NCBI GenBank assembly: GCA_018662005.1
Contig: JABJHA010000013.1
Location: forward strand, 1-39,148
Length of the DNA stretch: 39,148 bases
DNA from: Rhodospirillaceae bacterium
GTDB lineage: Bacteria > Pseudomonadota > Alphaproteobacteria > Rhodospirillales > JABHCV01
Direction of reading: 5' to 3'
Below, one piece after another: positions 15,505 to 25,610 of the stretch; position 1 is the stretch's first letter; each line of letters opens with the position of its first letter. Below the pieces are notes generated by a model. That model had not been told where the DNA came from, did not search any database, and saw nothing but the letters and a program-made list of their open reading frames with translations. The position numbers were made by a program, and so were the translations under genes.

Positions 15505-16422
15505 GTGAGTGATGAACCCAAACGCGAAGTCGATGTCCTTGTCATCCAATGTGGCCCTGCTCATGAAGAACCTGAAAAAAATGTGGCGGATAACCTAAAA
15601 CTGATCAAGGATGCGACGAAGGATCGCAAGCCTGACTTTATTATCCTGACCGAGCTATCAACGACGCAATATTTCTGTGGATATAATGATCCCAAGTGGT
15701 TCGACCTTGCCGAACCCCTTGACGGTCCAAGCGTAAAGGCCTTCCAGAAAGCGGCGCAGGAAATTGGCTGCTACATCCTGCTAACATTTTATGAGCGCGG
15801 TGCGGTGAAGGGTGAATTTTACAACAGCCTGGCGGTCATTGACCCACGTGGAGAACTGGTGCCCGGTATTTTACCTGATGGTCGACAGGTTCGTTGCTAT
15901 CGCAAAAACCATATTCCCAATCAGTATAGTTATTCACCCGGATTGAATGAACGATACTACTTTAAGGGCGGACCGGGACTTCCGGTGTTCGATACGGATC
16001 ACGGTCGTATTGGTTGTCTTATTTGTTATGAACGTTCATTCCCCGAAGCCTGGCGTGTGCTGGCATTGCATGGCGCAGAAATCGTCTTCGTGCCAACCGC
16101 CGCATGGGGCGCATACCGGGCCGACAGTTGGGGCTTCGAATTAAGAACAGCCGCTGTTCAGAATGGTGTTTTTGTTGTCGCACCCAATAAAGGCGGCGTT
16201 GAAGTTACAGAAGGTGACCGGCCGTTCTATGGCAAGAGCGTCGTCTTCAGTCCGATGGGTGATTTACTGGCTGATGGCCCAGAAAAGGAAGGGCCCGCGA
16301 CGTTCTTCGCCACGCTGGATATCTCGGAAGTCTATCGTCATGGCAAGCGCTACACGTTCTTCAGGGATCGCAGACCCGAACTTTATGGCTCTTTGGGCGA
16401 TGTCTCACGAAATGTCTATTAA
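15505..16422 (+). CDS. Nitrilase-superfamily amidohydrolase, second copy (beta-ureidopropionase/N-carbamoylase-like)
   Basis: 305 residues with a full triad: E50 in ILTELS, K134 in YRKNHIP and C174 in LICYERSFPE. It resembles the first amidohydrolase in layout (DGPSV near 73-77, FFRDRRPELYG end) but has a ~14-residue insertion before the lysine and an extra N-terminal segment, so it is a diverged paralog and not a recent duplicate. GTG 15505 is used because AAGGAG at 15492-15497 fits and the ATG at 15503 reads directly into a stop. It begins a probable operon with the luciferase-like gene, behind its own promoter. Likely role: hydrolysis of an N-carbamoyl or amide intermediate. Confidence 0.88.
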   Translation: MSDEPKREVDVLVIQCGPAHEEPEKNVADNLKLIKDATKDRKPDFIILTELSTTQYFCGYNDPKWFDLAEPLDGPSVKAFQKAAQEIGCYILLTFYERGAVKGEFYNSLAVIDPRGELVPGILPDGRQVRCYRKNHIPNQYSYSPGLNERYYFKGGPGLPVFDTDHGRIGCLICYERSFPEAWRVLALHGAEIVFVPTAAWGAYRADSWGFELRTAAVQNGVFVVAPNKGGVEVTEGDRPFYGKSVVFSPMGDLLADGPEKEGPATFFATLDISEVYRHGKRYTFFRDRRPELYGSLGDVSRNVY

Positions 16423-16433
16423 GGGATAAGGAT

Positions 16434-17438
16434 ATGGACGTAGGAGTTTTCCTTGGTACTCAGCATCCCGGTGAAGCCGATATGCGCCAGGAGTTCGAAA
16501 ATCATCTGGAACAGACACGAGCAATTCGTGATGCGGGATTCGATGCCTTATGGTTGGCGCAGCATTATCTGACCCATCCCGATCAGTTTTTCCAGACGAC
16601 ACCTTTGCTGGCGCGGCTGGCAGCCGAAACCGGTGATATGAAGGTTGGCACCAACATCCTCGTTTTGCCGCTGCATAACATCGTTGATATTGCCGAACAA
16701 TATGCGACCCTGGATATCATAACCGGTGGTCGCCTGATTGTCGGGGTCGCCTTGGGCTACCGCGAAAAAGAATATGAAAACTTCGGCGTCGTAAAGAAAA
16801 CCCGTGGGCGTCTGTTCAGTGAACAGGTCGATGCCCTGAAATTGTTATGGGAACAGGACGATGCCTGCTTCGAGGGTGAGTTCATCAATTTTGAAGGACT
16901 TTCGATCAGGCCCAAATCACTTCAAAAACCACGTCCTCCGCTTTGGATCGGTGCTGCGGCCAACCCCGGTATCAAACGGGCTGCCCTTAAGGGGGATGCC
17001 TGGATCGCAACGTCGATGACGACCATCAGCGCGATCAAGGAACAGGCTGATTATTATCGTCAGGTGCGCAAGGAAGCGGGCCTTGAGCCGAACAAGGGTT
17101 TCACCAAGTGTGTCGAGCTTTACGTCGCTGAAACTAGGGAGAAGGCCTTCGAGGAAGGTGCCCCGTATTTAGCTCACAAATACAAAGCCTACTATTCCTG
17201 GGGGATGGGCAAGAACGTGCCGGGTGAATCCGGCGAGGATTTATCCATGGAGGAATTAGTGAAAGATCGCTTCGTGATCGGCTCACCAGAGGATTGCATC
17301 AAAGGTTGTCAGGCGCACAGGGACGAGCTGGGCTGCGACCACCTGCTCGTGCGTATGAACTTTCCAGGGATACCCCAACAGCACGTCATGAAGGCAATCC
17401 GTTTGTTCGGCGAGGAAGTTCTGCCGCACATCCGCTAA
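16434..17438 (+). CDS. Luciferase-like (LLM) flavin-dependent oxidoreductase
   Basis: 334-residue TIM-barrel protein of the bacterial-luciferase family: AIRDAGFDALWLAQHYL near 27-44, TNILVLPLHNIVDIAEQYATLDIITGGR near 73-100, LRIGVALGY-like IVGVALGYREKEYENFG, and a late RFVIGSPEDCIKG. Members are FMN/FMNH2 monooxygenases or F420-dependent dehydrogenases; RutA, which opens the uracil ring, is one. The cofactor cannot be read from the sequence. It starts 11 bases after the amidohydrolase, so an oxygen-dependent step on the same nitrogen compound is likely. No separate flavin reductase gene is seen nearby. Confidence 0.85.
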   Translation: MDVGVFLGTQHPGEADMRQEFENHLEQTRAIRDAGFDALWLAQHYLTHPDQFFQTTPLLARLAAETGDMKVGTNILVLPLHNIVDIAEQYATLDIITGGRLIVGVALGYREKEYENFGVVKKTRGRLFSEQVDALKLLWEQDDACFEGEFINFEGLSIRPKSLQKPRPPLWIGAAANPGIKRAALKGDAWIATSMTTISAIKEQADYYRQVRKEAGLEPNKGFTKCVELYVAETREKAFEEGAPYLAHKYKAYYSWGMGKNVPGESGEDLSMEELVKDRFVIGSPEDCIKGCQAHRDELGCDHLLVRMNFPGIPQQHVMKAIRLFGEEVLPHIR

Positions 17439-17532
17439 ATGTAAGTTTTGGGAAAAAAATCGGAATTGGAAATTCCTGACAAAAATCGCCGGATTGAAAA
17501 ATTTATCTTACTTTGTAGTGGAAACCTGACCG

Positions 17533-19986
17533 ATGGATAAGTCCATGTCCCTTCCTGAAGCCGCCAGCGTCGTTGTCATTGGTGGCGGTGTAATGGGTTG
17601 CAGCGTGCTTTATCACCTTGCCAAAATGGGTGTGAAGGATGTTGTTCTGTTGGAACGCAAACAATTGACCTGCGGCACGACTTGGCATTCCGCCGCCCAG
17701 GTGCGTCAGTTGCGCTCGTCAAATAACATGACCGAACTTATCAAATATTCGACCGAACTGTATGCAGGGTTGGAAGCGGAAACAGGTCAGTCAACTGGTT
17801 GGATAAAAACTGGCAGCCTAGTGCTGGCCACAAATGAAGATCGCTTTACATTCATCAAACGCCAAGCCTCACTGGCCAAACTTTTCAATGTTGAAACCCA
17901 CATCATTGACCAAAGCGAAGCGGCTGAAATGTGGCCGATGATGAATGCCGATGATGTTGTTGGCGCCATTTATTCCCCTGACGACGGGCGCGTGAACCCG
18001 TCCGATTTATGTGTAGCCTTAATCAAGGGTGCTAAAGCGAACGGCGCCCGGGTTTTTGAAGACAGCGAAGTCACCGGATTCGATATTGAAAATGGTCGGG
18101 TTGCCGCTGTGCGCACCGAACATGGCGACATTAAATGTGAAAAAGTGGTCAATTGCGCCGGGTTATGGGGGCGGCGCATCGGGGAAATGGCCGGTGTCAC
18201 TGTGCCCTTGTACGCATGTGAACATTTCTACCTTCTTACCAAAGCAATTAAGGGTATGGGGGCGCACTTGCCAACATTGGCTGATCACGACAATTATCTG
18301 TATATGCGTGACGAAGTTGGCGGGCTGTTGGCGGGTTGTTTCGAGCCCAACGCCAAGGGTATTGCCCTGGATAAACTACCCCACGATTTTGCCTTCGATC
18401 TTTTGAACGAAGATTGGGATCATTTCGAGCCGATGATGATTAACGCGCTCCATCGCATTCCGGCGTTGGAAACGGCGGAAGTACGGATGCTTTTGAATGG
18501 CCCGGAAAGTTTTACGCCTGATGGAAACTTTTTGATTGGCGAAGCGCCTGAAGTAGGCGGTTTCTTCGTTGGTTGCGGGATGAATTCGGTTGGTATTGCA
18601 GCAGGCGGCGGCATGGGAAAAGCCCTGGCGCAATGGGTTGTCGCCGATGAAGCGCCCATGGATCTTTGGTCTGTCGATATTCGCCGCTTCGCCCGCTTCA
18701 GCGCTAATGAGCGTATGTTGAGTAAACGGGTGCCCGAAATGATGGGCCTGCATTATGTTGTTGGATATCCCGGCCGCGAACTGGAATCGGCCAGGGGCGT
18801 CCGCCGCAGTGCCTTACACGACCGCTTGGCCCAAAGTGGGGCGCAATTCGGTCTTCGCATGGGCTGGGAACGTGCCGATTGGTTTGCCGAAGATGGCGAC
18901 CCCGTGCCGCCACCCCTGAAATATGGTGAGCCAGGATGGCATGATGCAGTTGGGCGAGAGTGTTTTGCCGCCCGGAACGGCGTTGCCCTCTTCGATCAAT
19001 CATCTTTTGCAAAATTACTGTTACAGGGGCCAGATGCCGAGGCCGTCCTGCAGCGCTTGTGTGCCAATAACGTCGCAGTAGAACCGGGTCAAGTCGTCTA
19101 TACGGCGATGCTCAATGATCGTGGTGGAATGGAAAGTGATTTCACGGCATTTCGTTTGGCCGGTGATCGCTACATGCTGATCACAGGGTCAAGCCAACCC
19201 GTCAGAGATAAAAACTGGATCGAGAAAAACTTGCTGGATGGTGAATTCGTGACCCTTACCGACATCACATCGTCATTGGCCGTGCTCAGTATCATGGGGC
19301 CCAAGTCACGAACTTTGCTGCAGCGCCTGACAGACACAGATATGGGAAATGATACTTTCCCCATGTTCACCAGCCGTGAAATCAGCTTGGGATACGCCAC
19401 CGTTCGGGCCGCACGATTGTCCTATGTCGGCGAACTGGGTTGGGAACTATATGTTCCGGTCGAGATGGCGGCTGGCCTATATGATGAACTGATGGCCGCA
19501 GGCGAGGACTTAGGGTTACGCAATGCCGGGATGTTGGCGCTTGGGTCTCTCAGGGTAGAAAAAGGTTACCGGTCCTGGGGTCATGACATTACCCCCGACG
19601 AAACCCCATTGGAAGCCGGTCTTGGTTTCGCAGTAAAACTGAAAACCGATATTGCTTTCAAGGGTCGACAGGCGATAGAAGAACAAAAACAAGAAGGCCT
19701 AAACCAGCGGTTGGTTCACTTCAAGGTTGTTGACCCTTCCCTGCACCTGCTTGGTCATGAGCCAATCCTTCAACATGATAAAGTAATCGGACAAGTCACA
19801 TCTGCAGCCTACAGCCACACTCTTGGGGCCTGTGCGGCAATGGGATATATCCAGCTGAATGGAAAAAATCCGGGGCAAATCATCGGGGAGGGCAATTTCA
19901 AGATAGAATATGCCGCAAAGACTTACCCTGCGGAAGCCGCGCTAGAACCACTATTTGACCCTAAAGGCGAACATATTCGGTGCTGA
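17533..19986 (+). CDS. Dimethylglycine/sarcosine dehydrogenase-like flavoprotein with GcvT domain
   Basis: 817 residues in two parts. Residues ~12-400 are a D-amino-acid-oxidase fold with the FAD motif VVIGGGVMGCSVLYHLA and H52 in GTTWHSAAQ, the position of the covalent FAD histidine of dimethylglycine and sarcosine dehydrogenases. Residues ~440-815 are an aminomethyltransferase (GcvT) fold with SLAVLSIMGPKSR, YVGELGWELYVP and a GcvT C-terminal barrel with GQVTSAAYSHTLG. The family oxidatively demethylates N-methylated glycines and passes formaldehyde to tetrahydrofolate as 5,10-methylene-THF. The fhs gene downstream fits a C1 role. The 94 bases before it hold no clear ribosome site. Confidence 0.88.
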   Translation: MDKSMSLPEAASVVVIGGGVMGCSVLYHLAKMGVKDVVLLERKQLTCGTTWHSAAQVRQLRSSNNMTELIKYSTELYAGLEAETGQSTGWIKTGSLVLATNEDRFTFIKRQASLAKLFNVETHIIDQSEAAEMWPMMNADDVVGAIYSPDDGRVNPSDLCVALIKGAKANGARVFEDSEVTGFDIENGRVAAVRTEHGDIKCEKVVNCAGLWGRRIGEMAGVTVPLYACEHFYLLTKAIKGMGAHLPTLADHDNYLYMRDEVGGLLAGCFEPNAKGIALDKLPHDFAFDLLNEDWDHFEPMMINALHRIPALETAEVRMLLNGPESFTPDGNFLIGEAPEVGGFFVGCGMNSVGIAAGGGMGKALAQWVVADEAPMDLWSVDIRRFARFSANERMLSKRVPEMMGLHYVVGYPGRELESARGVRRSALHDRLAQSGAQFGLRMGWERADWFAEDGDPVPPPLKYGEPGWHDAVGRECFAARNGVALFDQSSFAKLLLQGPDAEAVLQRLCANNVAVEPGQVVYTAMLNDRGGMESDFTAFRLAGDRYMLITGSSQPVRDKNWIEKNLLDGEFVTLTDITSSLAVLSIMGPKSRTLLQRLTDTDMGNDTFPMFTSREISLGYATVRAARLSYVGELGWELYVPVEMAAGLYDELMAAGEDLGLRNAGMLALGSLRVEKGYRSWGHDITPDETPLEAGLGFAVKLKTDIAFKGRQAIEEQKQEGLNQRLVHFKVVDPSLHLLGHEPILQHDKVIGQVTSAAYSHTLGACAAMGYIQLNGKNPGQIIGEGNFKIEYAAKTYPAEAALEPLFDPKGEHIRC

Positions 19987-20180
19987 AGGTATCGGATCTA
20001 TCCTGCGACAGTTGAAGACGTGATGCGAAGTTGTTCCGACTTAATCTAACACCGCTCCCTTAGCATCATCAAAATCTTAAATTATTCGACCCGTAACTCA
20101 ATAAAATTGCCCATCTATTATATTTTCCTTGCCAAAGTGATATTGCCTTTCGGCTGCACGAACAAACTGGAGCTCTTTTT

Positions 20181-21500
20181 ATGCCCGCAAAGCTGCAAAA
20201 AAACACCGCCAAAAAGAAGGTGCCTAGTCCGGCGCGAACAAAAAAAGTCGTTACGCGTTATAAACGTCTGTTGAAAGAGGCGGCAAGCCCTCACGAATGG
20301 GCTTTTGCCTGGCGCACCGAAATTAATCGTGGTGGTTTTCGGGCAGTCGACTTCCTCGCTGAAATGGTCATCGATATTAACAAATGCATTGGTTGCGCAG
20401 CCTGTGTCACCATTTGCCCGACTGACGTTTTTGATTATGCCGACGAGCGCCCGGTAAATGCCCGACCGGACAAATGTGTTTACTGCATCCTCTGTGCCGA
20501 AGTCTGCCCAGTCTTGCGCCCAACCGATTCCGGGTTGTCCAATGATCTGGGTCTCCTTAAGCCGGTCAAAAATGACGGCTATGGCCCTTATGCTTACGGA
20601 GTTTATGCACGGGCAACCGACCCCGAATTTCTTGAGAAAGGCCAGGACGGAGGCATGGTTTCAGCTCTCCTTATCCATGGCTTGGAAAAGGGTGACCTGG
20701 GTGGCGCCGTGCTTGGCGATGTGCTCGAAGATAATATCCAAATCGGGCGCCATACCTTGGCAAAAAACCGGAAGTCGGTCCTGGCTTGTGCTGGTTCACG
20801 TTACACCTATTCCCCCAATACGATGGCCCTTCAGGAAGCGGTCAGAGACAATGTAAAACCGGTGGCCGTTGTTGGCGTGCCTTGCCAGGTGAGCGGTGTC
20901 CGTATGCAACAGAACGCCAAGGTTTGGCTCGGCGGGAAGAAATGGTATCGCGATAATATTTCGCTGGTGATCGGCCTTTTTTGCTCAGAGGCATTTACGC
21001 ACGAAAGTATTGATAAGCTTGGCGAGATGCTTGATGTAGATCCTAAACGTATCAAGAATATCAATATTAAAGGCAAGGTGGTGATTACCCTTGATGATGG
21101 AGAAGTCCGCACTGCGTCCTTGAAACAATATCGTGCGTTTGCGCGCCCCGCCTGCCTCTATTGTCTCGACTACAGCGTTGAGAATGCCGATATCTGCGCG
21201 GGGGGTATTGGACTTGATGCCTGGACATACACTCTCGTTCGTACCAAGGCAGGCCACGAGGCATTTCAGGCGGCAATCGATGACGGTTGGATTGAAACCC
21301 GTCCTCTCGCGGACGATCCAAATGGTGAATTCCTTCTGAAAAAGCTGTCCTCAAACAAGAAAAAAAACCGCCCTGAACCTGCGCTAATGCCTAGCTTGGC
21401 TGAACGAGAGGCGCTCGGACATATTGACCCAAAGACATTCTATACCAGCGGCCCTGGCGCGCCACCCAAGGATGACGAACCAACGGGGGGGGTGACTTAA
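20181..21500 (+). CDS. Ferredoxin-FrhB fusion: F420 hydrogenase/dehydrogenase beta-subunit family protein
   Basis: 439 residues. A basic N-terminus (~1-60) precedes a 2[4Fe-4S] ferredoxin segment with C69, C72, C75, C79 and C99, C102, C105, C109. An FrhB/FdhB domain follows: EKGQDGGMVSALLIHGLEKG at ~152-171, ACAGSRYTYSPN, VGVPCQVSGVR, and a C-terminal cysteine cluster in ARPACLYCLDYSVENADICAGG. FrhB-type proteins bind FAD and pass electrons between Fe-S centres and F420 or another acceptor. In bacteria many act without F420. Lying between the N-methyl-glycine dehydrogenase and fhs, it may be that flavoprotein's electron acceptor or a separate oxidoreductase. No partner subunit is adjacent. 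Confidence 0.85.
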   Translation: MPAKLQKNTAKKKVPSPARTKKVVTRYKRLLKEAASPHEWAFAWRTEINRGGFRAVDFLAEMVIDINKCIGCAACVTICPTDVFDYADERPVNARPDKCVYCILCAEVCPVLRPTDSGLSNDLGLLKPVKNDGYGPYAYGVYARATDPEFLEKGQDGGMVSALLIHGLEKGDLGGAVLGDVLEDNIQIGRHTLAKNRKSVLACAGSRYTYSPNTMALQEAVRDNVKPVAVVGVPCQVSGVRMQQNAKVWLGGKKWYRDNISLVIGLFCSEAFTHESIDKLGEMLDVDPKRIKNINIKGKVVITLDDGEVRTASLKQYRAFARPACLYCLDYSVENADICAGGIGLDAWTYTLVRTKAGHEAFQAAIDDGWIETRPLADDPNGEFLLKKLSSNKKKNRPEPALMPSLAEREALGHIDPKTFYTSGPGAPPKDDEPTGGVT

Positions 21501-21736
21501 CTTGATCTGAAGGATGAAATTGACAACCAAACAGTGTCAAGCTAACTGCGCAGGCGCAGTCAGAGTACGGTAAACTCTACTTCCGCAACCTCACACCCCC
21601 AACCTCCACGCCCTTTTTTGCTGATTTATTGTCGTAAATGAAACACCGCCGTTTTTGCTTGCGGGGTAAAGCATAATCCCGGATATAATCCCGGTGACAT
21701 TTTAATTTTTAAGAATTTCAAAGCGAGGGCATGATC
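21501..21736. other. Intergenic region upstream of fhs with small dyads
   Basis: This stretch holds a 16-base palindrome-like dyad at 21545-21560 (ACTGCGC/GCGCAGT), a second dyad at 21563-21579 (AGAGT/ACTCT) and a tandem repeat of ATAATCCCGG at 21673 and 21685. No long T run follows the dyads, so termination is not shown. No tRNA or riboswitch that I can recognise is present. Confidence 0.4.
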
Positions 21737-23446
21737 ATGGCAAAGGCCAGCAACGACCAGCATTCCAACCCGAAAAGCGATATTGAAATTGCCCAGGGTG
21801 CAACCATGCTTCCCATAACGAAAGTCGCGGCTGACAAGCTGGGTATCGGGCATGAGCATCTGGAGCCTTACGGCCAGTACAAGGCAAAATTGTCGCTGGA
21901 TTACATTGATTCCTTAAACAAGAAAAAGGACGGCAAGCTGATCCTGGTGACGGCCATTTCCCCGACCACGGCCGGGGAAGGCAAGACGACAACAACCGTT
22001 GGCCTGGGGGACGGTCTGAACCGCATTGGTAAAAGGGCGATCATGTGCCTGCGTGAGCCAAGCCTTGGCCCCTGTTTTGGCATGAAGGGCGGCGCCGCTG
22101 GCGGCGGTTTCGCCCAGGTCGTTCCCATGGAAGATATCAATCTTCATTTTACCGGTGATTTCCACGCCATAGGCGCCGCCAACAACCTGCTGGCGGCGAT
22201 GATTGACAATCACGTCTATTGGCACGAAAACGACAAAACACTGCTTGATAACCGGCGTATCACCTGGCGTCGCGCCGTCGACATGAACGACCGCTCGCTG
22301 CGCGATATCGTCACCTCGCTGGGTGGCGTCGCTAACGGTGCGCCCCGCCAGGGCGGCTTCGACATCACGGTGGCTTCCGAAGTGATGGCAATTTTATGCC
22401 TGTCCAAGGACCTGACCGACCTGCAGCGCCGTCTTGGTAATATCATCGTCGGCTATTCGCGGGAACGTAAACCCGTTACCGCTAAGGATTTGAAGGCGTC
22501 AGGGGCGATGTCGGCACTGCTCAAGGATGCCATCAAGCCGAACCTGGTGCAAACCATGGAAAACAACCCGGCATTCATTCACGGCGGGCCGTTCGCCAAC
22601 ATCGCCCATGGCTGTAACACCATCATGGCGACACAGACGGCCTTGAAACTGGGTGAGTACGTGGTCACAGAGGCGGGCTTCGGTGCCGATCTGGGAGCCG
22701 AGAAATTCTTCGATATCAAATGCCGCAAGGCCGGCCTGAAGCCTGATCTTGTCGTTCTGGTGGCAACCATAAGGGCCTTGAAGATGCACGGCGGCGTTAA
22801 GAAAACAGATCTGAAGGCGGAAAATTTGGAAGCCCTGGAGGCAGGCTTCGTCAATTTGGAAAGGCACGTCTCGAATATTTCGCACTTCGGCATGAAAACC
22901 GTTGTCGCCATCAATAAATTTTCCTCTGACACGGCGGCGGAAGTTGAAATGGTCAAACAGAAATGCGCCGAACTGGGAGTCGAAGCCGTCGAATCCGATC
23001 ACTGGGGCAACGGTGGCGCCGGGGCCGAAGATCTGGCCCGGGCGGTTGTCGCCAAAATCGAGAAGGCGGAATCAAATTTCCATCCCCTGTATCCCGATGA
23101 AATGACCCTGTGGAACAAAATTCGCACCATCGCCACGTCCCTTTACGGGGCCGAAGACATCATCGCCGACAAGAAAATTCGCGAACAGATCAATGGTCTG
23201 CAAAAGGATTACGGGCATTTCCCGATCTGTATCGCCAAGACCCAATACAGTTTTTCGACCGATCCCGATTTATATGGCGCGCCAACCGGCCACGCTGTGC
23301 CAATCCGCGAGGTTCGGCTTTCGGGCGGGGCGGAATTCCTGGTCGTCGTCTGCGGCGATATCATGACCATGCCGGGCTTGCCACGTGTTCCCGCAGCGAC
23401 CAACATTCACATCGACAAGGATGGCCTTATCGCCGGACTTTTCTAG
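21737..23446 (+). CDS. fhs: Formate-tetrahydrofolate ligase
   Basis: About 569 residues matching the whole Fhs family, which uses ATP to join formate and tetrahydrofolate to 10-formyl-THF. The nucleotide motif [16 protein letters not shown] lies at ~75-90, with RREPSLGP-like [21 protein letters not shown] after it, then [15 protein letters not shown] and [22 protein letters not shown] 21737 is chosen because GAGG at 21725-21728 is properly spaced for it; ATG 21731 is too close. It can connect the C1 units released by the upstream N-methyl-glycine dehydrogenase with formate, for energy gain or purine synthesis. Base composition becomes visibly richer in G and C from here, so it may be core genome and not part of the catabolic locus. 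Confidence 0.95.
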   Translation: MAKASNDQHSNPKSDIEIAQGATMLPITKVAADKLGIGHEHLEPYGQYKAKLSLDYIDSLNKKKDGKLILVTAISPTTAGEGKTTTTVGLGDGLNRIGKRAIMCLREPSLGPCFGMKGGAAGGGFAQVVPMEDINLHFTGDFHAIGAANNLLAAMIDNHVYWHENDKTLLDNRRITWRRAVDMNDRSLRDIVTSLGGVANGAPRQGGFDITVASEVMAILCLSKDLTDLQRRLGNIIVGYSRERKPVTAKDLKASGAMSALLKDAIKPNLVQTMENNPAFIHGGPFANIAHGCNTIMATQTALKLGEYVVTEAGFGADLGAEKFFDIKCRKAGLKPDLVVLVATIRALKMHGGVKKTDLKAENLEALEAGFVNLERHVSNISHFGMKTVVAINKFSSDTAAEVEMVKQKCAELGVEAVESDHWGNGGAGAEDLARAVVAKIEKAESNFHPLYPDEMTLWNKIRTIATSLYGAEDIIADKKIREQINGLQKDYGHFPICIAKTQYSFSTDPDLYGAPTGHAVPIREVRLSGGAEFLVVVCGDIMTMPGLPRVPAATNIHIDKDGLIAGLF

Positions 23447-25536
23447 TTCCCGAACAACCCGCCCAGGCTTTTGCCGATGCTTTCAAGCGGGTTGTCGCTT
23501 TTCTTTTCGGTTGGCGCGGGTGGGGGCGCACTGCCTGACTGGGATTTAGGGGCTTCGGCAGTTTTCATAGCGCCCGGGACAACCTTCTTTCCGGCAAGGG
23601 CAGGGGTGCAGTAGTCGGTGTTGTCGGTTTGGGCAACGGTCTCCTTGGCTACTTTTTCGACCAGCAGGGATAATCCCAGGGTGGCGATAGCAGCCCCTGT
23701 GCGGGCCGCTCCGGCGACCACATTGCCGGCAGCCCCTGCCATGTCCACATGCCAGTCGGGTTTGGCGAAGGTGCCGGAAATATCAACCGGAACCATGGCC
23801 ACCGTCGCCAGATTGGCTTTCTTTGAACGTGGATCAACGCGCAGTTTCAGGGTTTCATTAGCCAGATTGGCGCTGCCTGAACCGATAACGGAAATACCAC
23901 CGGTTTCAAAAACAATGGCGTGTGCGCCAGCCATTCCCTTGTTGATGTTGAACTGAACCACAGCACAACGGATCGCCTTGTCGTCCTGGCTGTCAAAAAC
24001 ATTGAGCATGTCGGTGGAGATAATGTTGAGCGCACCGCTCTCAAGCCTGCCATCCTTGACCTGAACACGGGTTTTGCCGTTCAGACCGGCCATCAATTGA
24101 CGGACCGACAGGCCGGAACCGGAAACATCGACATTCACATCAACCTTGCCCGTGGCCATGTCGCCAAGGCCCTGCTGGACAAGGATTTGCCCGTAGTCGA
24201 TCTGTTTGCCACTGATTTTTGCTTTCAGGGCCGCCGTTGCCCGGGAGGCATCGAGCAGCACGTTGGCGTTAATCCTGCCACCGGCAACAACCGCGCCCAA
24301 GGGGTCAACACTCAGGCGGCCGTTCTTCAAGCTCAATTTTAGCGTGACGTTGGTGATATCCATGCCCTGAACGATCACCTTGGCGGCATCGAAGGCGACT
24401 TTCGCATCTGCGGCCTTAAGGCCATCCAGCGGCAACGGATCGCCCGGGAAAACCCTTCCGTCACTGGCTTTTGTCGGTGCAGGCGCCGCCGGTTTGTCTG
24501 ATTTGGGCAGCAGTTCATCAAGATTCAGGGTATCGGTTTTTAGCGCCACATCGACAGCCGGGCGGGCACCGCCCAGATCAGCCGCAACCCTGCCTGTCAG
24601 CGCAAGCGGACCAAGGGAAAGGTCAAGGTCAGCCAGGGAAATTTTAGTCGGTCCATCCAGTTTCAGCTGTGAGTTGATTTTGAAGGCTCCCTTTATGGGC
24701 AGGTCCATGCCCTTAAGGCTGGGTTCCAGCGCCGCCGCTGCGGCCAGGGTTTCATCGAGAGAACCACCGCTGACGCTTAGTTTCAGATCGGCCATGGGTG
24801 CGCCATCCGGTGCGCCAAGTTTGCCTTCAAGGCCAATGGCGACTTTAAGGGCGGCAATGTCGAGCTTGACCGGGAACATACCGCCACCACCGATGGCGCC
24901 AATGGAACCCAGCTGACCGTCGACGCTAAAGGCCTGATTGTTGATATTTCCTTTAACCATCAGATCGCGGGGGGCGCTCAAACCGCCCGATTTCAAATCG
25001 ACGGTGTCCAGCTTAAGGGCGTATTGCTGTCCTGCCTGGGCGTCCTTGTAGGTAACGGTGACATCTTTAATGCTGACGCTGTTTACCACCGGCAAAACAA
25101 CGTCGCCCTCACTTGGGGCCGTCGGGGCTTTTGTCGCCGGCGCTCCGAAATCCCAGTTGGCTTTGCCGGACTTGTCCTTTTCCGCCAAAAGCTCAACCCC
25201 TTGCAGGGTCACCTGATTGATTTTTATTTCACCCGACAGCAGTGGCATCAGCGACATTTCGGCGGCGAAATGCTTGATCGAAACCATGTTGGGACTTGAT
25301 CCCCAGGGGGCGTTGGCAAAGCTGACGCCATCGACAGAAATACTGGGAGTCAGCGAAATGGAAAGGTCCAGATCCCCGGCGATGGTCAAATCACGCCCGG
25401 TCGCGGCCTTGGCCTGTTCGGCAATCACACCCTTGTATTGATTGAAATCGATTGATTTGATGATGGCGACCCCGGCGATGACGAGGGCGATTAACAACAC
25501 GCCAATGGCGGATAAGATCTTTATGGCCTTGCTCAT
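23443..25536 (-). CDS. AsmA family protein
   Basis: 697 residues. A single N-terminal membrane anchor (residues ~4-28, [20 protein letters not shown]) is followed by the AsmA beta-rich domain ([41 protein letters not shown]). The C-terminal AsmA-like region has [22 protein letters not shown] and [19 protein letters not shown]. The low-complexity tail (~650-690) is rich in P, A and K. AsmA-type proteins are periplasmic, linked to outer-membrane biogenesis and bridge-like lipid transport. The stop codon overlaps that of fhs on the opposite strand within one CTAG. A promoter and ribosome site are expected in the 70 bases after 25536 (GGAGGA-like reverse complement at 25541-25546). Confidence 0.9.
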   Translation of the reverse strand: MSKAIKILSAIGVLLIALVIAGVAIIKSIDFNQYKGVIAEQAKAATGRDLTIAGDLDLSISLTPSISVDGVSFANAPWGSSPNMVSIKHFAAEMSLMPLLSGEIKINQVTLQGVELLAEKDKSGKANWDFGAPATKAPTAPSEGDVVLPVVNSVSIKDVTVTYKDAQAGQQYALKLDTVDLKSGGLSAPRDLMVKGNINNQAFSVDGQLGSIGAIGGGGMFPVKLDIAALKVAIGLEGKLGAPDGAPMADLKLSVSGGSLDETLAAAAALEPSLKGMDLPIKGAFKINSQLKLDGPTKISLADLDLSLGPLALTGRVAADLGGARPAVDVALKTDTLNLDELLPKSDKPAAPAPTKASDGRVFPGDPLPLDGLKAADAKVAFDAAKVIVQGMDITNVTLKLSLKNGRLSVDPLGAVVAGGRINANVLLDASRATAALKAKISGKQIDYGQILVQQGLGDMATGKVDVNVDVSGSGLSVRQLMAGLNGKTRVQVKDGRLESGALNIISTDMLNVFDSQDDKAIRCAVVQFNINKGMAGAHAIVFETGGISVIGSGSANLANETLKLRVDPRSKKANLATVAMVPVDISGTFAKPDWHVDMAGAAGNVVAGAARTGAAIATLGLSLLVEKVAKETVAQTDNTDYCTPALAGKKVVPGAMKTAEAPKSQSGSAPPPAPTEKKSDNPLESIGKSLGGLFGN

Positions 25537-25610
25537 GGGGGTCCTCCGAACATTTTTTTTATTTCACAATTATTATAGGCCCGAAATGTAGGGGAATCCA
25601 CATGCCGGAT

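Noticed and set aside
21545-21590. A tRNA or tRNA remnant before fhs
   Set aside because: Two small dyads and CCGCAACC resemble a tRNA end, but no T loop or cloverleaf can be drawn.
24380-24916. A 178-codon plus-strand frame over asmA
   Set aside because: Antisense to a well-supported gene; its Ala/Ser/Pro-rich composition is a shadow effect.
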